From the NCBI RefSeq assembly GCF_901538265.1, contig NZ_LR593886.1:1178001-1242000 (forward strand): a stretch of 64,000 bases of DNA. The letters run 5' to 3'. The notes under the pieces are model-generated. The model was given only the letters and a program-made list of their open reading frames with translations. It ran no database searches and was not told where the DNA came from. Source of the stretch: Gemmata massiliana (lineage in GTDB: Bacteria > Planctomycetota > Planctomycetia > Gemmatales > Gemmataceae). A program made the position numbers and the translations under genes. Shown here piece by piece: positions 23,612 to 33,391 of the stretch. The stretch's first letter is position 1; every line of letters starts with the position of its first letter.

Positions 23612-24835
23612 TTAACGTTTTCCGAAGAACCCCCAGCCGCCCTTGCTGCCCTTCTGGTCGCCCGGCGCGCCGACCGGTTTGCCGTAGAGCGCCTGGGTGA
23701 GGCCGTAGATGCTCTGCTGGGCGCGGCTCTTGGGCGCGTGCTTCACGAGCGGGTGCCCCGCGACGCGGGCGCCGATTACGGCCTTCGTGTCGTTGGGCAC
23801 CTGCCAGAAGATCGGCTTGCCGATGACCTCTTCGGCCTTCTTCAGGCTGATCCCCTCCTCGACCGAGTCCGAGCCCTGGCGGTTGATGACCACGCGGATC
23901 TTGTCCGCGAGGCCCTCCTCGCCGCTCATGCAGTGGATCAGGCGCACCACGTTCCGCAGGCTGCTCAGCTCCAGTTGCGCGACCAGCATGATTACGTCCG
24001 CCATGCGGAGCGCCATGAGGTCCGTCGGGAGCAGGCACTTGCTCAGGTCCAGGACCAGGTGCGTGTAGCTGATCTTCAACAGGTTGAGGATGCGCTCCAC
24101 GTGCTGTTCGTGGATCGCGCCGACCTCGGCGATCTCGAGCGGGTGGCGCAGGATCGCGAGCCCGGTCGGTTCGTGCTTGGCCATCGCGCGGCGCAGGAAG
24201 TTCATGTCCAGGCGCTCGATGTTCCGGGCCAGGTCCGCGATGCTGATGTTCTCGAACCCGCTCACCTCGAGCGCGATGTCGGCGTCGCCGAGCGTCAGGT
24301 CGAGGTCGATGAGGGCGGCCGAGTGGGTCGGGTCGGCGGCCAGCGTCGCGGCCATGTTGACCGCGAGGGTCGTGGTGCCGACGCCGCCCCGGGAGCCGAG
24401 GACCGCGATCATCGAGGACGAGCCGGTCTGCCGGGCCGAGGCGCTCCCGCCCGCGGTGGGGGCGTCGGAGCCGCCGCTCTCGCCCAGCGCCCGCCGCAGG
24501 GCGGCGAGCATGTCTTCCAGCCCGACCGGGTGCGTCAGGAAGTACTTCGCGCCCTTTTGGAGCGACTGGAGCAGGGCCTGGTGGTCGTGGCTGATGGTCA
24601 GGATCGGCAGCTTCGGGTGCTCCACCGAGAGCTGCCCGATCATCTGAAGGGCCTTGGTCTTGTCCGCGTCGAGGGTGACGATCACGAGGTCCGGCGTGGA
24701 CGCCTGGATCACTTCAAAGAAGTACTCGTACCGGGCGCACTCGGCCTCGAGCCACACGAAGTCGACCCCGAGCAGCAGCGTGCGGAGCGACTCGCGGGTC
24801 GATTCGTTCGGGTCTACGATCGCGACGCGTTGCAT
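23612..24835 (-). CDS. cpaE: CpaE/TadZ, pilus localisation ATPase-like protein
   Basis: 407 residues from ATG 24835; a GTG three codons upstream is an alternative. Residues 1-125 are a receiver-like domain (RVAIVDPNESTRESL, a LVIVTLDAD strand). Residues about 140-390 are a MinD/ParA-like domain whose Walker A is GSRGGVGTTTLA, lacking the signature first Lys and with GTTT in place of GKT, as in TadZ proteins. It places the Tad machine in the cell. Upstream of cpaF. Confidence 0.88.
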   Translation of the reverse strand: MQRVAIVDPNESTRESLRTLLLGVDFVWLEAECARYEYFFEVIQASTPDLVIVTLDADKTKALQMIGQLSVEHPKLPILTISHDHQALLQSLQKGAKYFLTHPVGLEDMLAALRRALGESGGSDAPTAGGSASARQTGSSSMIAVLGSRGGVGTTTLAVNMAATLAADPTHSAALIDLDLTLGDADIALEVSGFENISIADLARNIERLDMNFLRRAMAKHEPTGLAILRHPLEIAEVGAIHEQHVERILNLLKISYTHLVLDLSKCLLPTDLMALRMADVIMLVAQLELSSLRNVVRLIHCMSGEEGLADKIRVVINRQGSDSVEEGISLKKAEEVIGKPIFWQVPNDTKAVIGARVAGHPLVKHAPKSRAQQSIYGLTQALYGKPVGAPGDQKGSKGGWGFFGKR

Positions 24836-24946
24836 AGCCACCACCGAGTCTGTTGTGTCGCGTAGGGGTCGTTCGTGTCGGGTGCCCCGCCGCGGAACCC
24901 GTGAGTCCCGCGGCAGAGGAAAACTAGCACACCTTTTGCCGCCGTG

Positions 24947-26674
24947 TTATTGCGGTACCGGAAGTCCGCCGACGGGCGGGAGCGGCACCGGGGCCGGCTC
25001 CGTGGCCCCGCCCCCGGTGACCGGCGGCAGGGACGCGGGAACTTCTGTCACCGGCGCCGGGGCCACGGGCGTTGGCACCGTTGCCGCCGCGCCACCAAAG
25101 GCCGGAGCGGTCGGTACCGTCGAGCTGCCCTGCGAGCTGGACAGCGGGTTGATCAGGGCGCCGGCCGCGTTACCGGGCAGGCACGTTCCGTTCGGGCCGG
25201 TGCAGACGCCGCCGATGCACGGGTACTTGCCGAGGGTCGGGTCGCACTTGTACGGGGCGTTGTAGCACTTCCCGTTCCACACCTTGCGCTGGCCGCGGGG
25301 CGCTTCGAGAACGTTTTCCAAGAATAGTTCATAATCGTCGGGCGTGCGGGTTTCTTGTCCCGGGAGCCGCTTCGGGGCCTGGCACGGGTCCATCGGGTGG
25401 ACCAGGCGCGGGGTCACCAGGATCACGAGTTCGCTCTCGCGGACCGTGTAGTCCACCCGGCTGAAGAGCGTGCCCGAGAACGGCAGGTCGCCCAGGAACG
25501 GAACCTTTTGGGTCGTGGCGCCCACGCTGTTCTGGATCAACCCGCCGATGGCGAACGTCTGACCGGACTCGAGCAGCACCGTGGACCGGACGCTCTGTTC
25601 CGTGAAGCCCGGGCTGCTGGCCCCGGCGACCGTGATCCCGAGGGCCTGGCTCACCGCGGTGATGCGCGGGTTGATGTCCAGCCAGATCGACCCGTTCCCG
25701 TACACGATCGGTACCACCTCGAGTTCGGTCCCGAACGGCACCAGTGTCACGCCCGGGCCGGTGATGCCGGAGGTGCTGCTGAGGATCGCCTGTTGACCGC
25801 CGGCCCGGAAGAACGCGGGGCGCCCGGTCTGGGTCACGACCCGGGGCTCGGCCAAGAACTTCGCGACCCCTTCGGTCCGCAGGGCGCGGAGGGCGCCGAA
25901 GAACCGGTTGGGCACAACGGCCGCCTGGAGGTTCGAGTCGGTGCTGAACGTCGGGATCGTGCCGGACCCGGTCTGCACGCCGATGAGCCCGCTCACGAGG
26001 CTGCTGAACGCGAAGCTCCCGCGCCCCGGGGCGGCGAAGTCGAACCCGCGGCTGCGGAGCTGGTTGCGGTCCACCGAGGCGACCACGACGTCGATTTCAA
26101 CTTGTTGGACGCCGCCGATCTGGATCGCGTTGATCACGTTCGCGTTGGCCCCGCCGACCGCGCTGTTCGCGAGCCGGGCCACGGTGTCCGCGTCCTGCGG
26201 GCTGGTCACGTACCCGCTCAACACGATCGAGTTGTTGAGGCCCGGTTGCACGTCCACGCTGGCGGTCGGGACGGTCCGCTTGATGATCGTGCGAAGCAGA
26301 GCGAAGTCGGTCTGCACGATCACATCGAACTTCAGCGGGGGCAAGTCCTTGCGGACGATGGTCAGTTGGCTCACGCCCGAGGCGCGCCCGGTCAGGAGCA
26401 GCCGCTTCGGGTCCGCCGGGTCGAGCCGCACCCCGAGGGCGGCGTCGTTGCTCACGAGAATGTCGGTCGGCGGGTCTTTCAGATCGGCGGGGGAGAACGT
26501 CACCAGGCCGCCGAGCGGGACGATGATCGCGCCGGTCCGGTCGATCGTGGCCGGGAGCGGGTTCTTGGTGTCGGCCGGTTGTTGGGCGCGGGACGTCGTG
26601 GTGGTGACCGCGAGTCCGAGCGTTAAAATGCAAGCCCACGGCAGCAGCCGTCGGGTGGTACGGTTACGGTGCAT
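24947..26674 (-). CDS. cpaC: CpaC/RcpA, outer-membrane secretin of the Tad pilus
   Basis: 575 residues from ATG 26674, which follows AAGGAGAGGTG. Signal peptide (LLPWACILTLGLAV), N-terminal pilus-associated domain, BON-like segment, then a secretin domain (about 230-470, with VFIPLGTELEVVPIV and a LVILVTPRLVHPMDP end). The final 100 residues are Pro/Ala-rich with a Cys-rich patch (CDPTLGKYPCIGGVCTG). Forms the outer-membrane channel for the pilus. Confidence 0.9.
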   Translation of the reverse strand: MHRNRTTRRLLPWACILTLGLAVTTTTSRAQQPADTKNPLPATIDRTGAIIVPLGGLVTFSPADLKDPPTDILVSNDAALGVRLDPADPKRLLLTGRASGVSQLTIVRKDLPPLKFDVIVQTDFALLRTIIKRTVPTASVDVQPGLNNSIVLSGYVTSPQDADTVARLANSAVGGANANVINAIQIGGVQQVEIDVVVASVDRNQLRSRGFDFAAPGRGSFAFSSLVSGLIGVQTGSGTIPTFSTDSNLQAAVVPNRFFGALRALRTEGVAKFLAEPRVVTQTGRPAFFRAGGQQAILSSTSGITGPGVTLVPFGTELEVVPIVYGNGSIWLDINPRITAVSQALGITVAGASSPGFTEQSVRSTVLLESGQTFAIGGLIQNSVGATTQKVPFLGDLPFSGTLFSRVDYTVRESELVILVTPRLVHPMDPCQAPKRLPGQETRTPDDYELFLENVLEAPRGQRKVWNGKCYNAPYKCDPTLGKYPCIGGVCTGPNGTCLPGNAAGALINPLSSSQGSSTVPTAPAFGGAAATVPTPVAPAPVTEVPASLPPVTGGGATEPAPVPLPPVGGLPVPQ

Positions 26675-26892
26675 CCTGTCACCTCTCCTTAAAGCGGGCG
26701 GGGTCACCCCGGCCCGGCTGCACGTTTTCACCGACCGGCCGGTTCGGGCCACCGGCCGGGTCCATAGTCGCGGCGGCCGTTGAGGGCCGCCGGGGCGTCC
26801 GCCGGTCTCCGTTGGTCCTCATGACCGTCGGTGACCCGCGGGGTTCGGTCCGCGAGCGGCCTTCGCCGCCGCCCGTGGACCGGGTTGCTTCG

Positions 26893-28251
26893 TCAATCGC
26901 GGACCTTGTTGTCCGGTTCCGCTTTCTTCTCGTCCTGGGGCGCCGGGGCGGCTTGGTCCCCCTTCGCGGCCTGTTCCGGGGTCAGCTCGGCGATCTTCTT
27001 CCACTTGCCCGGCGCCGTTTCTTCGTACCGGTGGATCATCGACCCGCCGGCGGTGTGGACCGCGACGTCGAGCGTCTTCTTCTTCACCACCGGCGCCACC
27101 GGTTGCGGTTCCACCGGCGCCTTCGGCCCCTCGACGGGCGGCTTCGACGGTTGGAAGAATTCCTGCGGGGGTGTCTTCGGGGTCTGAATGCCGACCATGC
27201 CCGGCGTCACCCATTGGCCCTTCGAGACCCCCGTTTTCAGGGCCTGCCCGAGCGCCTCGCTCAGGTCGCCCAGCGCGCTCCCGGCGAACTCCTTCGGCAG
27301 CGCCTTTTCCTCGAACGCCTCGGCGATCAGATCCTTCGTGATCTCGGTGTTCGGGGCGATGTCCTGCTTGGCCACGAGCACCTTCACCATCGCAACGGCC
27401 GGCGGCGGGGCGACGGGCGTCACGGGCGGAGCGGGTTTCTCGATCGGTTTTTCGACCACCTTTTCGGGGGCTTTCTCGCCTGTCTTCGGTTCGGTCGGTT
27501 CCGCTTTCTTCTCGCTGGTGTCCCCACTGACCGCGCCGGCGATGTTGGACTTCTCCCGTTCGTCGGACAGCAGTTTGATGACCTCGTCGATGTTGTACTT
27601 CTTGTCCGAATCAAGCGCCTTGTTCTGGTTGCGCAGGAGCAACTCGATGGTGCATCCGCGGCTCTTGGCGAGCGACAGCAGGAGCGCCTCCTTTTCCTTC
27701 ACCGCGAACGACACCGTGTTCATGCTCGGGAACGTGCCGTTACTGTCCTTGGCGTAGGCGAGGTTGGTGTCCACCGCGACCACGAGCATGTTCACCAGCA
27801 GCGGGAACGCTTCCAGTTTGTTACCCAGGCGCAGGGTAGCGTTCACGTTCACGCGGCTCCCCGGCCCGACGAACCCGGCCGCGGCCTGGGCCGCGTTGAC
27901 CTGGAGGGACATCATGTGATACCCCTCGGGCAGCGTGACCGCCGCTCCCTTACCCAGGTCCTGGGTGGTGATCGGCTCGTCGGCCCGCAGCGGGCGCGAG
28001 AGTCGCTTCTCCACCAGGTCTTCCGGGTTGAGAACGACCGTGACGGGTAACCCGTCCTTCGGCCGTTTGACGATCTTCACCAGATCCTTCAGGTCGTCGC
28101 GGGTCAGGGTCGTGCCGACCGCGAGGTCCTTGGCCGCGACCACCACGTCCACTTGGTCGACCTGTTTGGCGCTCATCTGGGAGGTGAGGAACGCGGCCAC
28201 GAGGCCGCACCCCACCGCCACCACCATCAAAACGATGTTTTTCTGCTTCAT
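26893..28251 (-). CDS. cpaB: CpaB/RcpC, Tad pilus assembly protein
   Basis: 452 residues from ATG 28251 (GAGGGG upstream). N-terminal transmembrane helix (IVLMVVAVGCGLVAAFL), SAF domain (VVVAAKDLAVGTTLTRDDLK) and RcpC domain (to about 230), then a Pro/Glu-rich region and a second SAF-like segment (VLVAKQDIAPNTEITKDLI). Two SAF-like units in one CpaB is somewhat unusual. Located between prepilin peptidase and secretin genes. Confidence 0.87.
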   Translation of the reverse strand: MKQKNIVLMVVAVGCGLVAAFLTSQMSAKQVDQVDVVVAAKDLAVGTTLTRDDLKDLVKIVKRPKDGLPVTVVLNPEDLVEKRLSRPLRADEPITTQDLGKGAAVTLPEGYHMMSLQVNAAQAAAGFVGPGSRVNVNATLRLGNKLEAFPLLVNMLVVAVDTNLAYAKDSNGTFPSMNTVSFAVKEKEALLLSLAKSRGCTIELLLRNQNKALDSDKKYNIDEVIKLLSDEREKSNIAGAVSGDTSEKKAEPTEPKTGEKAPEKVVEKPIEKPAPPVTPVAPPPAVAMVKVLVAKQDIAPNTEITKDLIAEAFEEKALPKEFAGSALGDLSEALGQALKTGVSKGQWVTPGMVGIQTPKTPPQEFFQPSKPPVEGPKAPVEPQPVAPVVKKKTLDVAVHTAGGSMIHRYEETAPGKWKKIAELTPEQAAKGDQAAPAPQDEKKAEPDNKVRD

Positions 28252-28835
28252 GGGTGCTAACCCCTCGGAGACAAAGGAGACAAAATGGTCCAACTGCCAG
28301 CGGCGGTCAGCCCGTACCTCGTCCCCAAGGGGAAAGAGACGACCGGGTTCCCGGGCGGCACCGCGTCTAACGGTGCGGCCCATGCGTCGGCCTCACGCGG
28401 CCGCGCCTCGGTTCGGTCGTCCCGGGGGTGGGTGGGACCGGGGCCGTCAAGCCCGCTGTTGGTCGCGACCCGCGGCGCCACCGCCCCGCTCCCTCGGTTT
28501 GGGACCGTTGCACCTCTTACAGAAGTGTCGGTTGCCCGAAATTTGCCGAGTTTACCAGAGTGGTGTTGTGTGACGCCTTTTCTCCCCGCCCTCTGAATCG
28601 GCCGGGCGGGTCGGGTTCCTTCAATGTTTCGGAATTTCCGGAGCGTGCGGAGAACTCGCAGCTTGCCAGTTCTATAGCTCACCCCAGATGGCCCGGTTGT
28701 TGCGAGTTACCGGATTTTTCTGATTGAGGCGAAAAATTAGAAGGGCGGAGACTGTTGTGCGTGCGGGCCTCGGGTGCGAGTTCCCAGGCCCGCGCCCGCT
28801 CTCTGGAGCGGGCCTGCAGTTTTTTAGTGCCGGTC
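28252..28835. other. 584-bp intergenic stretch with a hairpin after cpaA
   Basis: No gene seen. Near its right end, 28786-28815 folds into a GC hairpin (GCCCGCTC 28794-28801 with GAGCGGGC 28806-28813), a likely transcript end for the minus-strand prepilin peptidase gene. The rest probably carries the promoter for the cpaB operon. Confidence 0.5.
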
Positions 28836-29636
28836 TCAGCCCACCAGGATCAGCATGTAGCCCAGGTACAGGAGGAACCCGACGCACAGTGGGATGCCGT
28901 AGGGCAGCTTGGTCCACCGGCTGCGGCGGTCGTGCGCCCGCTTGCTCGCGGCGCTCACCTGCCCGGTGCCGAACATCTGTAGGTCGCTCATGATCTCGCG
29001 GACGATCCCGGCGTTCTGACCGAACTGGCGGCGGATCAGGATGATGACGAGGCCGAACGCCCCGCCCACGATCGCACCGAAGCAGAAGGCCCAGAACACG
29101 ACGCCCATCCCGTGCAGGGCCGCGCCGCCGGCGTCGGCCGTGGTCGCCCCGACCCCGAAGTACGCGCCGGCCCATGCGCCGAAGCCCATTTGCATCTTCA
29201 CGTCGCCGGCGCCGACACCGCCGATCGCGAGCATCGGGAGGAGCAGGACGAACCCGAGCATGGTGCCCAGCACCGCGAGCGCGAAACCGCCGGTGCCAGC
29301 ATCCACGTGGACGTTGAAGTCGTGCAGCGCGCCGAGCGCCCAGCCGCTCAGGACCAGAGGGAAGGTGATCCAGTTGGGAACTTTCAAGGCCCAGCCGTCG
29401 ATGAACGCGGCCAGGATCATGCCGAAGCTGATGACGACCAGCGGTCCGGCGTTCAGGCCCTCCGGCCAGAGCGCGGCCCAGATCTGGTGCGACGCGATCG
29501 CGGCCCCGAGCCACAGGAGCGCGAAGAGCGGCATCCGGGCCATCTGGAGCACGAACGCGCGGTCGATGCCGAGCGAGTCGTCGGTTGCGGGGGCGGTAAC
29601 AGGGGGTTGGGGGAGCACAGGGGCTGCGTTGCTCAT
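28836..29636 (-). CDS. cpaA: CpaA/TadV prepilin peptidase
   Basis: 266 residues from ATG 29636 (GAGGTGA upstream). Polytopic membrane protein of the type IV prepilin peptidase family: first catalytic Asp in AAFIDGWALKVPN and the second in the GxGD motif IGGVGAGDVKMQMG. Removes the leader of Flp prepilins, whose genes lie immediately upstream. Confidence 0.88.
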   Translation of the reverse strand: MSNAAPVLPQPPVTAPATDDSLGIDRAFVLQMARMPLFALLWLGAAIASHQIWAALWPEGLNAGPLVVISFGMILAAFIDGWALKVPNWITFPLVLSGWALGALHDFNVHVDAGTGGFALAVLGTMLGFVLLLPMLAIGGVGAGDVKMQMGFGAWAGAYFGVGATTADAGGAALHGMGVVFWAFCFGAIVGGAFGLVIILIRRQFGQNAGIVREIMSDLQMFGTGQVSAASKRAHDRRSRWTKLPYGIPLCVGFLLYLGYMLILVG

Positions 29637-29784
29637 CGGGGGAGTCACCTCGTTCGCGGGTTCGGGTACGGGTCGGAATCCGTGTCGGGGTCCGTGGGCG
29701 GGCGCGGCTCCGGCGCGACGCGGGCCGAGCCGCACAGCGGCCCGGCCCGTATCGCTGTTCGTGTCAGACACGAACGGAGGGTAC

Positions 29785-29973
29785 TCAGCTCGAGGCCGTC
29801 GGCTTGATGGAGGAGCCGACGAAGCTGAAGGTGCTGTTGGCGTTGGAGCCGAGGGTCGTGATGGCGGCGATGCACACCACGACGATGAGGGCCAACATCA
29901 CCGCGTACTCAACGGCCGTCGGGCCGTCTTCCGCCTTCAGGAACGACACCAGGTTCTTGGTCAGACTGCGCAT
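29785..29973 (-). CDS. Flp-type pilin
   Basis: 62 residues from ATG 29973 (GGGAG upstream). Leader-like basic start, then the Flp core KAEDGPTAVEYAVMLALI with the Glu-Tyr pair after the cleavage site and a hydrophobic helix. It is the structural pilin cleaved by CpaA. A second copy lies upstream. Confidence 0.88.
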   Translation of the reverse strand: MRSLTKNLVSFLKAEDGPTAVEYAVMLALIVVVCIAAITTLGSNANSTFSFVGSSIKPTASS

Positions 29974-30056
29974 GATCCGATCTCCCGTTGTAAAGGAACT
30001 GAAATAGAGAGCACTTCGCGTGGGGCCGGGTTTCCCCGCCCGGTCCCACACCATCG

Positions 30057-30257
30057 TCACGAACCCGAGCCGCCGGGCGGCTTCACGCCCTGGAGACTCA
30101 AATTGTTGTACATACCGTTTGTCGTTGCGCCGATGTTTCCAATCGCTGCTACGATCACCACGATGATGAGCGCGAGCATAACGGCGTACTCGACTGCGGT
30201 CGGGCCGTCTTCCGCTTTCAGGAAGTTCACGACCCCTCGTGTGAACCGGCCGAGCAT
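30057..30257 (-). CDS. Flp-type pilin, second copy
   Basis: 66 residues; GGAGAGAAGCC precedes the ATG. Shares FLKAEDGPTAVEYAVMLALI with the neighbouring pilin but differs after the helix (NGMYNNLSLQGVKPPGG). First gene of the pilus locus on the minus strand. Confidence 0.88.
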   Translation of the reverse strand: MLGRFTRGVVNFLKAEDGPTAVEYAVMLALIIVVIVAAIGNIGATTNGMYNNLSLQGVKPPGGSGS

Positions 30258-30560
30258 GGCTTCTCTCCGTGTGTTGCGCGGGCCAACTGGCCGCCGACCC
30301 CGATCACCACGCGGACGTCACCAGGGCGCTTCTCGTAATTCCCGGTCCGTTGGGCGGTCGGAACAAGAACCGTTCTCGTAGCCCTTGAACCGGCTTAACT
30401 CGAACCACCGGGCCGTCTTCGGAACCGAGCCAGCGTTGCCAGACGACCCGTTCACAACGGAACAGTAGAACGCGCGCGGAGGGTGTCAAATAACCGGTTC
30501 GGCGATTTTCACCACCTTTGGCGGGAAATCCGACGGTGTGCGGGGTGTTGGAAAATGCGA

Positions 30561-31541
30561 CTAGAAGTGCGTGATGCGCTCGGCGCACGCGAGGAGATGG
30601 GCCAATCGCGCCGCGATCGCCGTCGCCCGAACTGTCGGCTCGTGACGCACTACGAGGCGGACGAGCCAGCCGAGGAGCGAGCAGACGAACCCGGTGCGCG
30701 CGAGGAGCTGAACGAATTCGTCGGGCACGTCGAGCACCCCTCCGCACGCCCGGTACGCATTGAGGCCTTCGCTGAATACTGATTCCCGCAGCGCAGAAAA
30801 ATCGCCAAGAAATCGCGCCAGATCGATAGCCGGGTGATCGATTATCATCGCGCCAAAATCGATGACCCCGGTGACCATTCCGGTGCGAAAGAAAATGTGC
30901 TCGCCGCGCAGGTCGCGCAGACAAGGGCGCGATAGGAGCGGGCGACTCGCCCACGGACGCAGCGCCGTAATTGCGGCATCTGTGTTGCGAGCAACGACGG
31001 AGACGGCTCGGCGCAGGAGCGGATCGAGTGCTGGCTCGACGGGCGGGGTGTCGCGATTCCAGTCACTGAGTTGCCGCCGGTGCGCGGTAAGTACATCGAT
31101 ACGATTCGCGACGCCGCGACACGGCTTGCGGTTCGAGGCGAGGGGCCAGCACCGATGTAGGTGCGCGACCGCTTCGCACGCCGATCGTATATTTGCTTCC
31201 GTGGGCTGAATGAGTGGGGCGCCCGGCACCCAGCGACATGCGTCCCAGAGCCGTCCGTCCGCGAATACCGCGGTGTGTCCGTGCGTTCCCGCAAACACGG
31301 ACGGCACGAAGGGTAAACGCGCGGCTTGCGACATCCAGTAGTGGATCTGCTGAACGCGCTCCGCGCTCGCATCGGGCGGCCAACCCTTCAGTGCGACGAG
31401 CGGCACGCCGGTGGCATCATCTCCGCGCCACACAATCGCGCCGCTAAAGCCCTCGGACGCTTGGTGCCAGGTGAGTTCCGCGGCGAGCGGGCTGAAGTGC
31501 TCGGTGACGGCCCGGGGCGGGCGCGCGAGAAATTGGTTCAC
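30561..31541 (-). CDS. Aminoglycoside-phosphotransferase-fold kinase-like protein
   Basis: 326 residues. The N-lobe carries a VALKGWP strand for the ATP-binding Lys. The catalytic loop reads CLRDLRGEHIFF where active APH/choline-kinase proteins usually have HGDLxxxN; the Asp is kept but His and Asn are replaced. The DFG equivalent is GVIDFGAMIIDHPAIDLAR. Substrate unknown; may be a divergent kinase. Just upstream of the FG-GAP lipoprotein on the same strand but separated from the Tad locus. Confidence 0.7.
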   Translation of the reverse strand: MNQFLARPPRAVTEHFSPLAAELTWHQASEGFSGAIVWRGDDATGVPLVALKGWPPDASAERVQQIHYWMSQAARLPFVPSVFAGTHGHTAVFADGRLWDACRWVPGAPLIQPTEANIRSACEAVAHLHRCWPLASNRKPCRGVANRIDVLTAHRRQLSDWNRDTPPVEPALDPLLRRAVSVVARNTDAAITALRPWASRPLLSRPCLRDLRGEHIFFRTGMVTGVIDFGAMIIDHPAIDLARFLGDFSALRESVFSEGLNAYRACGGVLDVPDEFVQLLARTGFVCSLLGWLVRLVVRHEPTVRATAIAARLAHLLACAERITHF

Positions 31542-31560
31542 GCGAGTAGTTCTTTGTGCT

Positions 31561-33351
31561 TCACGGTGCGGGTAGACGCTTCGCGGTCGGTTGGTCCTCG
31601 GTCAGTTCCCAGTACGCGCCCGGCTCAACGTTCTCCCAGGATTGCGACTCGCCCCACGACCACCGTACCGTCACTCGCTTGAGTTTGGCACCGCCCAGGC
31701 CGCAGTGCAGGCGCGGGTCGTTGGCCGAAAGATAACTGCCGCCGCCCTTCGCGAACCGGGTGAGCTTGCGGCCGTCCGACTCGACCGTGACCGTCGAGCC
31801 AACGGTGTCGCGGTTCCCCTTACCGACGAGTTTGAAGCCGATCCACGGGTGCGGCGCGGGCGCTTCGTTGCGTAGAATCACGACCGGACCGTTGTTGTGT
31901 GTCACCACGAGGTCCGGTTGGCCGTCGTTGTCGAGGTCGCCGAGCGCCAGTCCGCGGGCCATGTTTTGTGCCTGGAAGTACGGACCGCCACGGTTACTGA
32001 TGTCGCGGAAGAACCGCCGGCCCTCTTTATCGGTGTTGTGGAACAGTACGGGTTGTTGCTTCGGTGAACTCCCGGCGGGGTTGCGCAGAACGTGCCCGTT
32101 CACCACGATCATGTCTTCCCAGCCATCGTGATCGAGGTCCGTGAACGCGGTGCCGAACCCGACGCGGTGGACGCCGATCGAGCCGACCCCCAAGAGCCGC
32201 GACCGGTGGTCGAACATTTCCGCACCGAGGTTGTGGTAGAGCGCGTGTAACTCGCCCTGGTAGTTCGTGACCCAGAGGGCCGCGCGCCCGCTCCCGTCGT
32301 AGTCGACGACGTCCACTCCCATGCTGCCATTGAACTGGCCCGCATCATCGACCGCGGTGCCCGATGCCACTCCCTTCTCTTCGAGCGTCCCCCCGCGGTT
32401 GAAAAAGAGGAAGTTACGGGCGGCGTCGTTCGCGACGTACACGTCGGGGCGCCCGTCGGCGTTCAGGTCCGCGATCACGACCCCCAACCCATACCCGTCG
32501 GACTTGAAACGCTGCTCGCTCGCGATGTCGCGGAACTTTTGCCCTCGATCGTTCTTGAACAACGAGTGGGTGAGTGGTTTGAATCTCTGCGGCACGCACA
32601 CGTCGCGCGGAATGCTGGCCGACGTGCCCTTACAGATCGGGTTGTTGGTGAAGGACCAGTCGGTGTAGTGGCACACGTAGAGTTCGGGGTACCCGTTGCC
32701 GTCGAGGTCGCCCCACCCGGCGCTGGTGCTCCATGAGGAGTCGCGCAGACCGAGCTTTTCGCTCGCGTCTGCGAACCGGCGCCCGCCTTTATCGTTGGGC
32801 TCGTTGTGAAACAGCCCGATGCGACCGTAACCCGTGACAACGAAATCCGGGAACCCGTCGCGGTCGTAGTCCGCGACCGCGACCCCGTGCGTGTACCACC
32901 AGTCGCCCGCGAGACCGGCCGCGGTCGTCACGTCCTCGAATTTCATGTTCCCGAGGTTCCGGTACAGTTTACACGGGTGCCCTTTGAAGGTCGTCTTCGT
33001 TGGCCCGTCGAAATACCCGCCGCCGACCACGAAGATGTCGAGGCGCCCGTCTCCGTCAAAGTCGAACAGCGCCACCCCCGTTCCGAGTGATTCGAGGATG
33101 GTGAACTGGTCCGCTTCTTCGCCGTTGCGACACGTGGCCCGAACCCCGGACGCTTCGGTCACGTCACGGAACCACGGCGTACCGGTGTAAGCTTCAGGTG
33201 GTTCGGTGATGGGTGGGAGGTCGGTCGGCTTGGTGTCCGGTACGCGCGACCCACAGGCGCTGGTGGCGAGAATGAGCGCGACCGTGCCGACGAGCGCACC
33301 CGCTCCGGTCAGGGCTGCTGTGATGCGCGAAGGGGAGAGAGGCGCTCGCAT
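31561..33351 (-). CDS. CRTAC1-like FG-GAP/ASPIC-UnbV lipoprotein
   Basis: 596 residues from ATG 33351. Lipobox LATSAC near residue 30. Seven or so Ca-binding FG-GAP/VCBS repeats (DFDGDGRLDIFVVGG, DYDRDGFPDFVVTGYG, DLNADGRPDVYVANDA, DLDNDGQPDLVVTHN) form a beta-propeller. The C-terminal ASPIC/UnbV domain ends the protein. Likely a surface-anchored binding protein; widespread in planctomycetes. Confidence 0.87.
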   Translation of the reverse strand: MRAPLSPSRITAALTGAGALVGTVALILATSACGSRVPDTKPTDLPPITEPPEAYTGTPWFRDVTEASGVRATCRNGEEADQFTILESLGTGVALFDFDGDGRLDIFVVGGGYFDGPTKTTFKGHPCKLYRNLGNMKFEDVTTAAGLAGDWWYTHGVAVADYDRDGFPDFVVTGYGRIGLFHNEPNDKGGRRFADASEKLGLRDSSWSTSAGWGDLDGNGYPELYVCHYTDWSFTNNPICKGTSASIPRDVCVPQRFKPLTHSLFKNDRGQKFRDIASEQRFKSDGYGLGVVIADLNADGRPDVYVANDAARNFLFFNRGGTLEEKGVASGTAVDDAGQFNGSMGVDVVDYDGSGRAALWVTNYQGELHALYHNLGAEMFDHRSRLLGVGSIGVHRVGFGTAFTDLDHDGWEDMIVVNGHVLRNPAGSSPKQQPVLFHNTDKEGRRFFRDISNRGGPYFQAQNMARGLALGDLDNDGQPDLVVTHNNGPVVILRNEAPAPHPWIGFKLVGKGNRDTVGSTVTVESDGRKLTRFAKGGGSYLSANDPRLHCGLGGAKLKRVTVRWSWGESQSWENVEPGAYWELTEDQPTAKRLPAP

Positions 33352-33391
33352 ATTGGGTGGCACCGCCAGTAGAAGCGACGGACTGCTGGAA

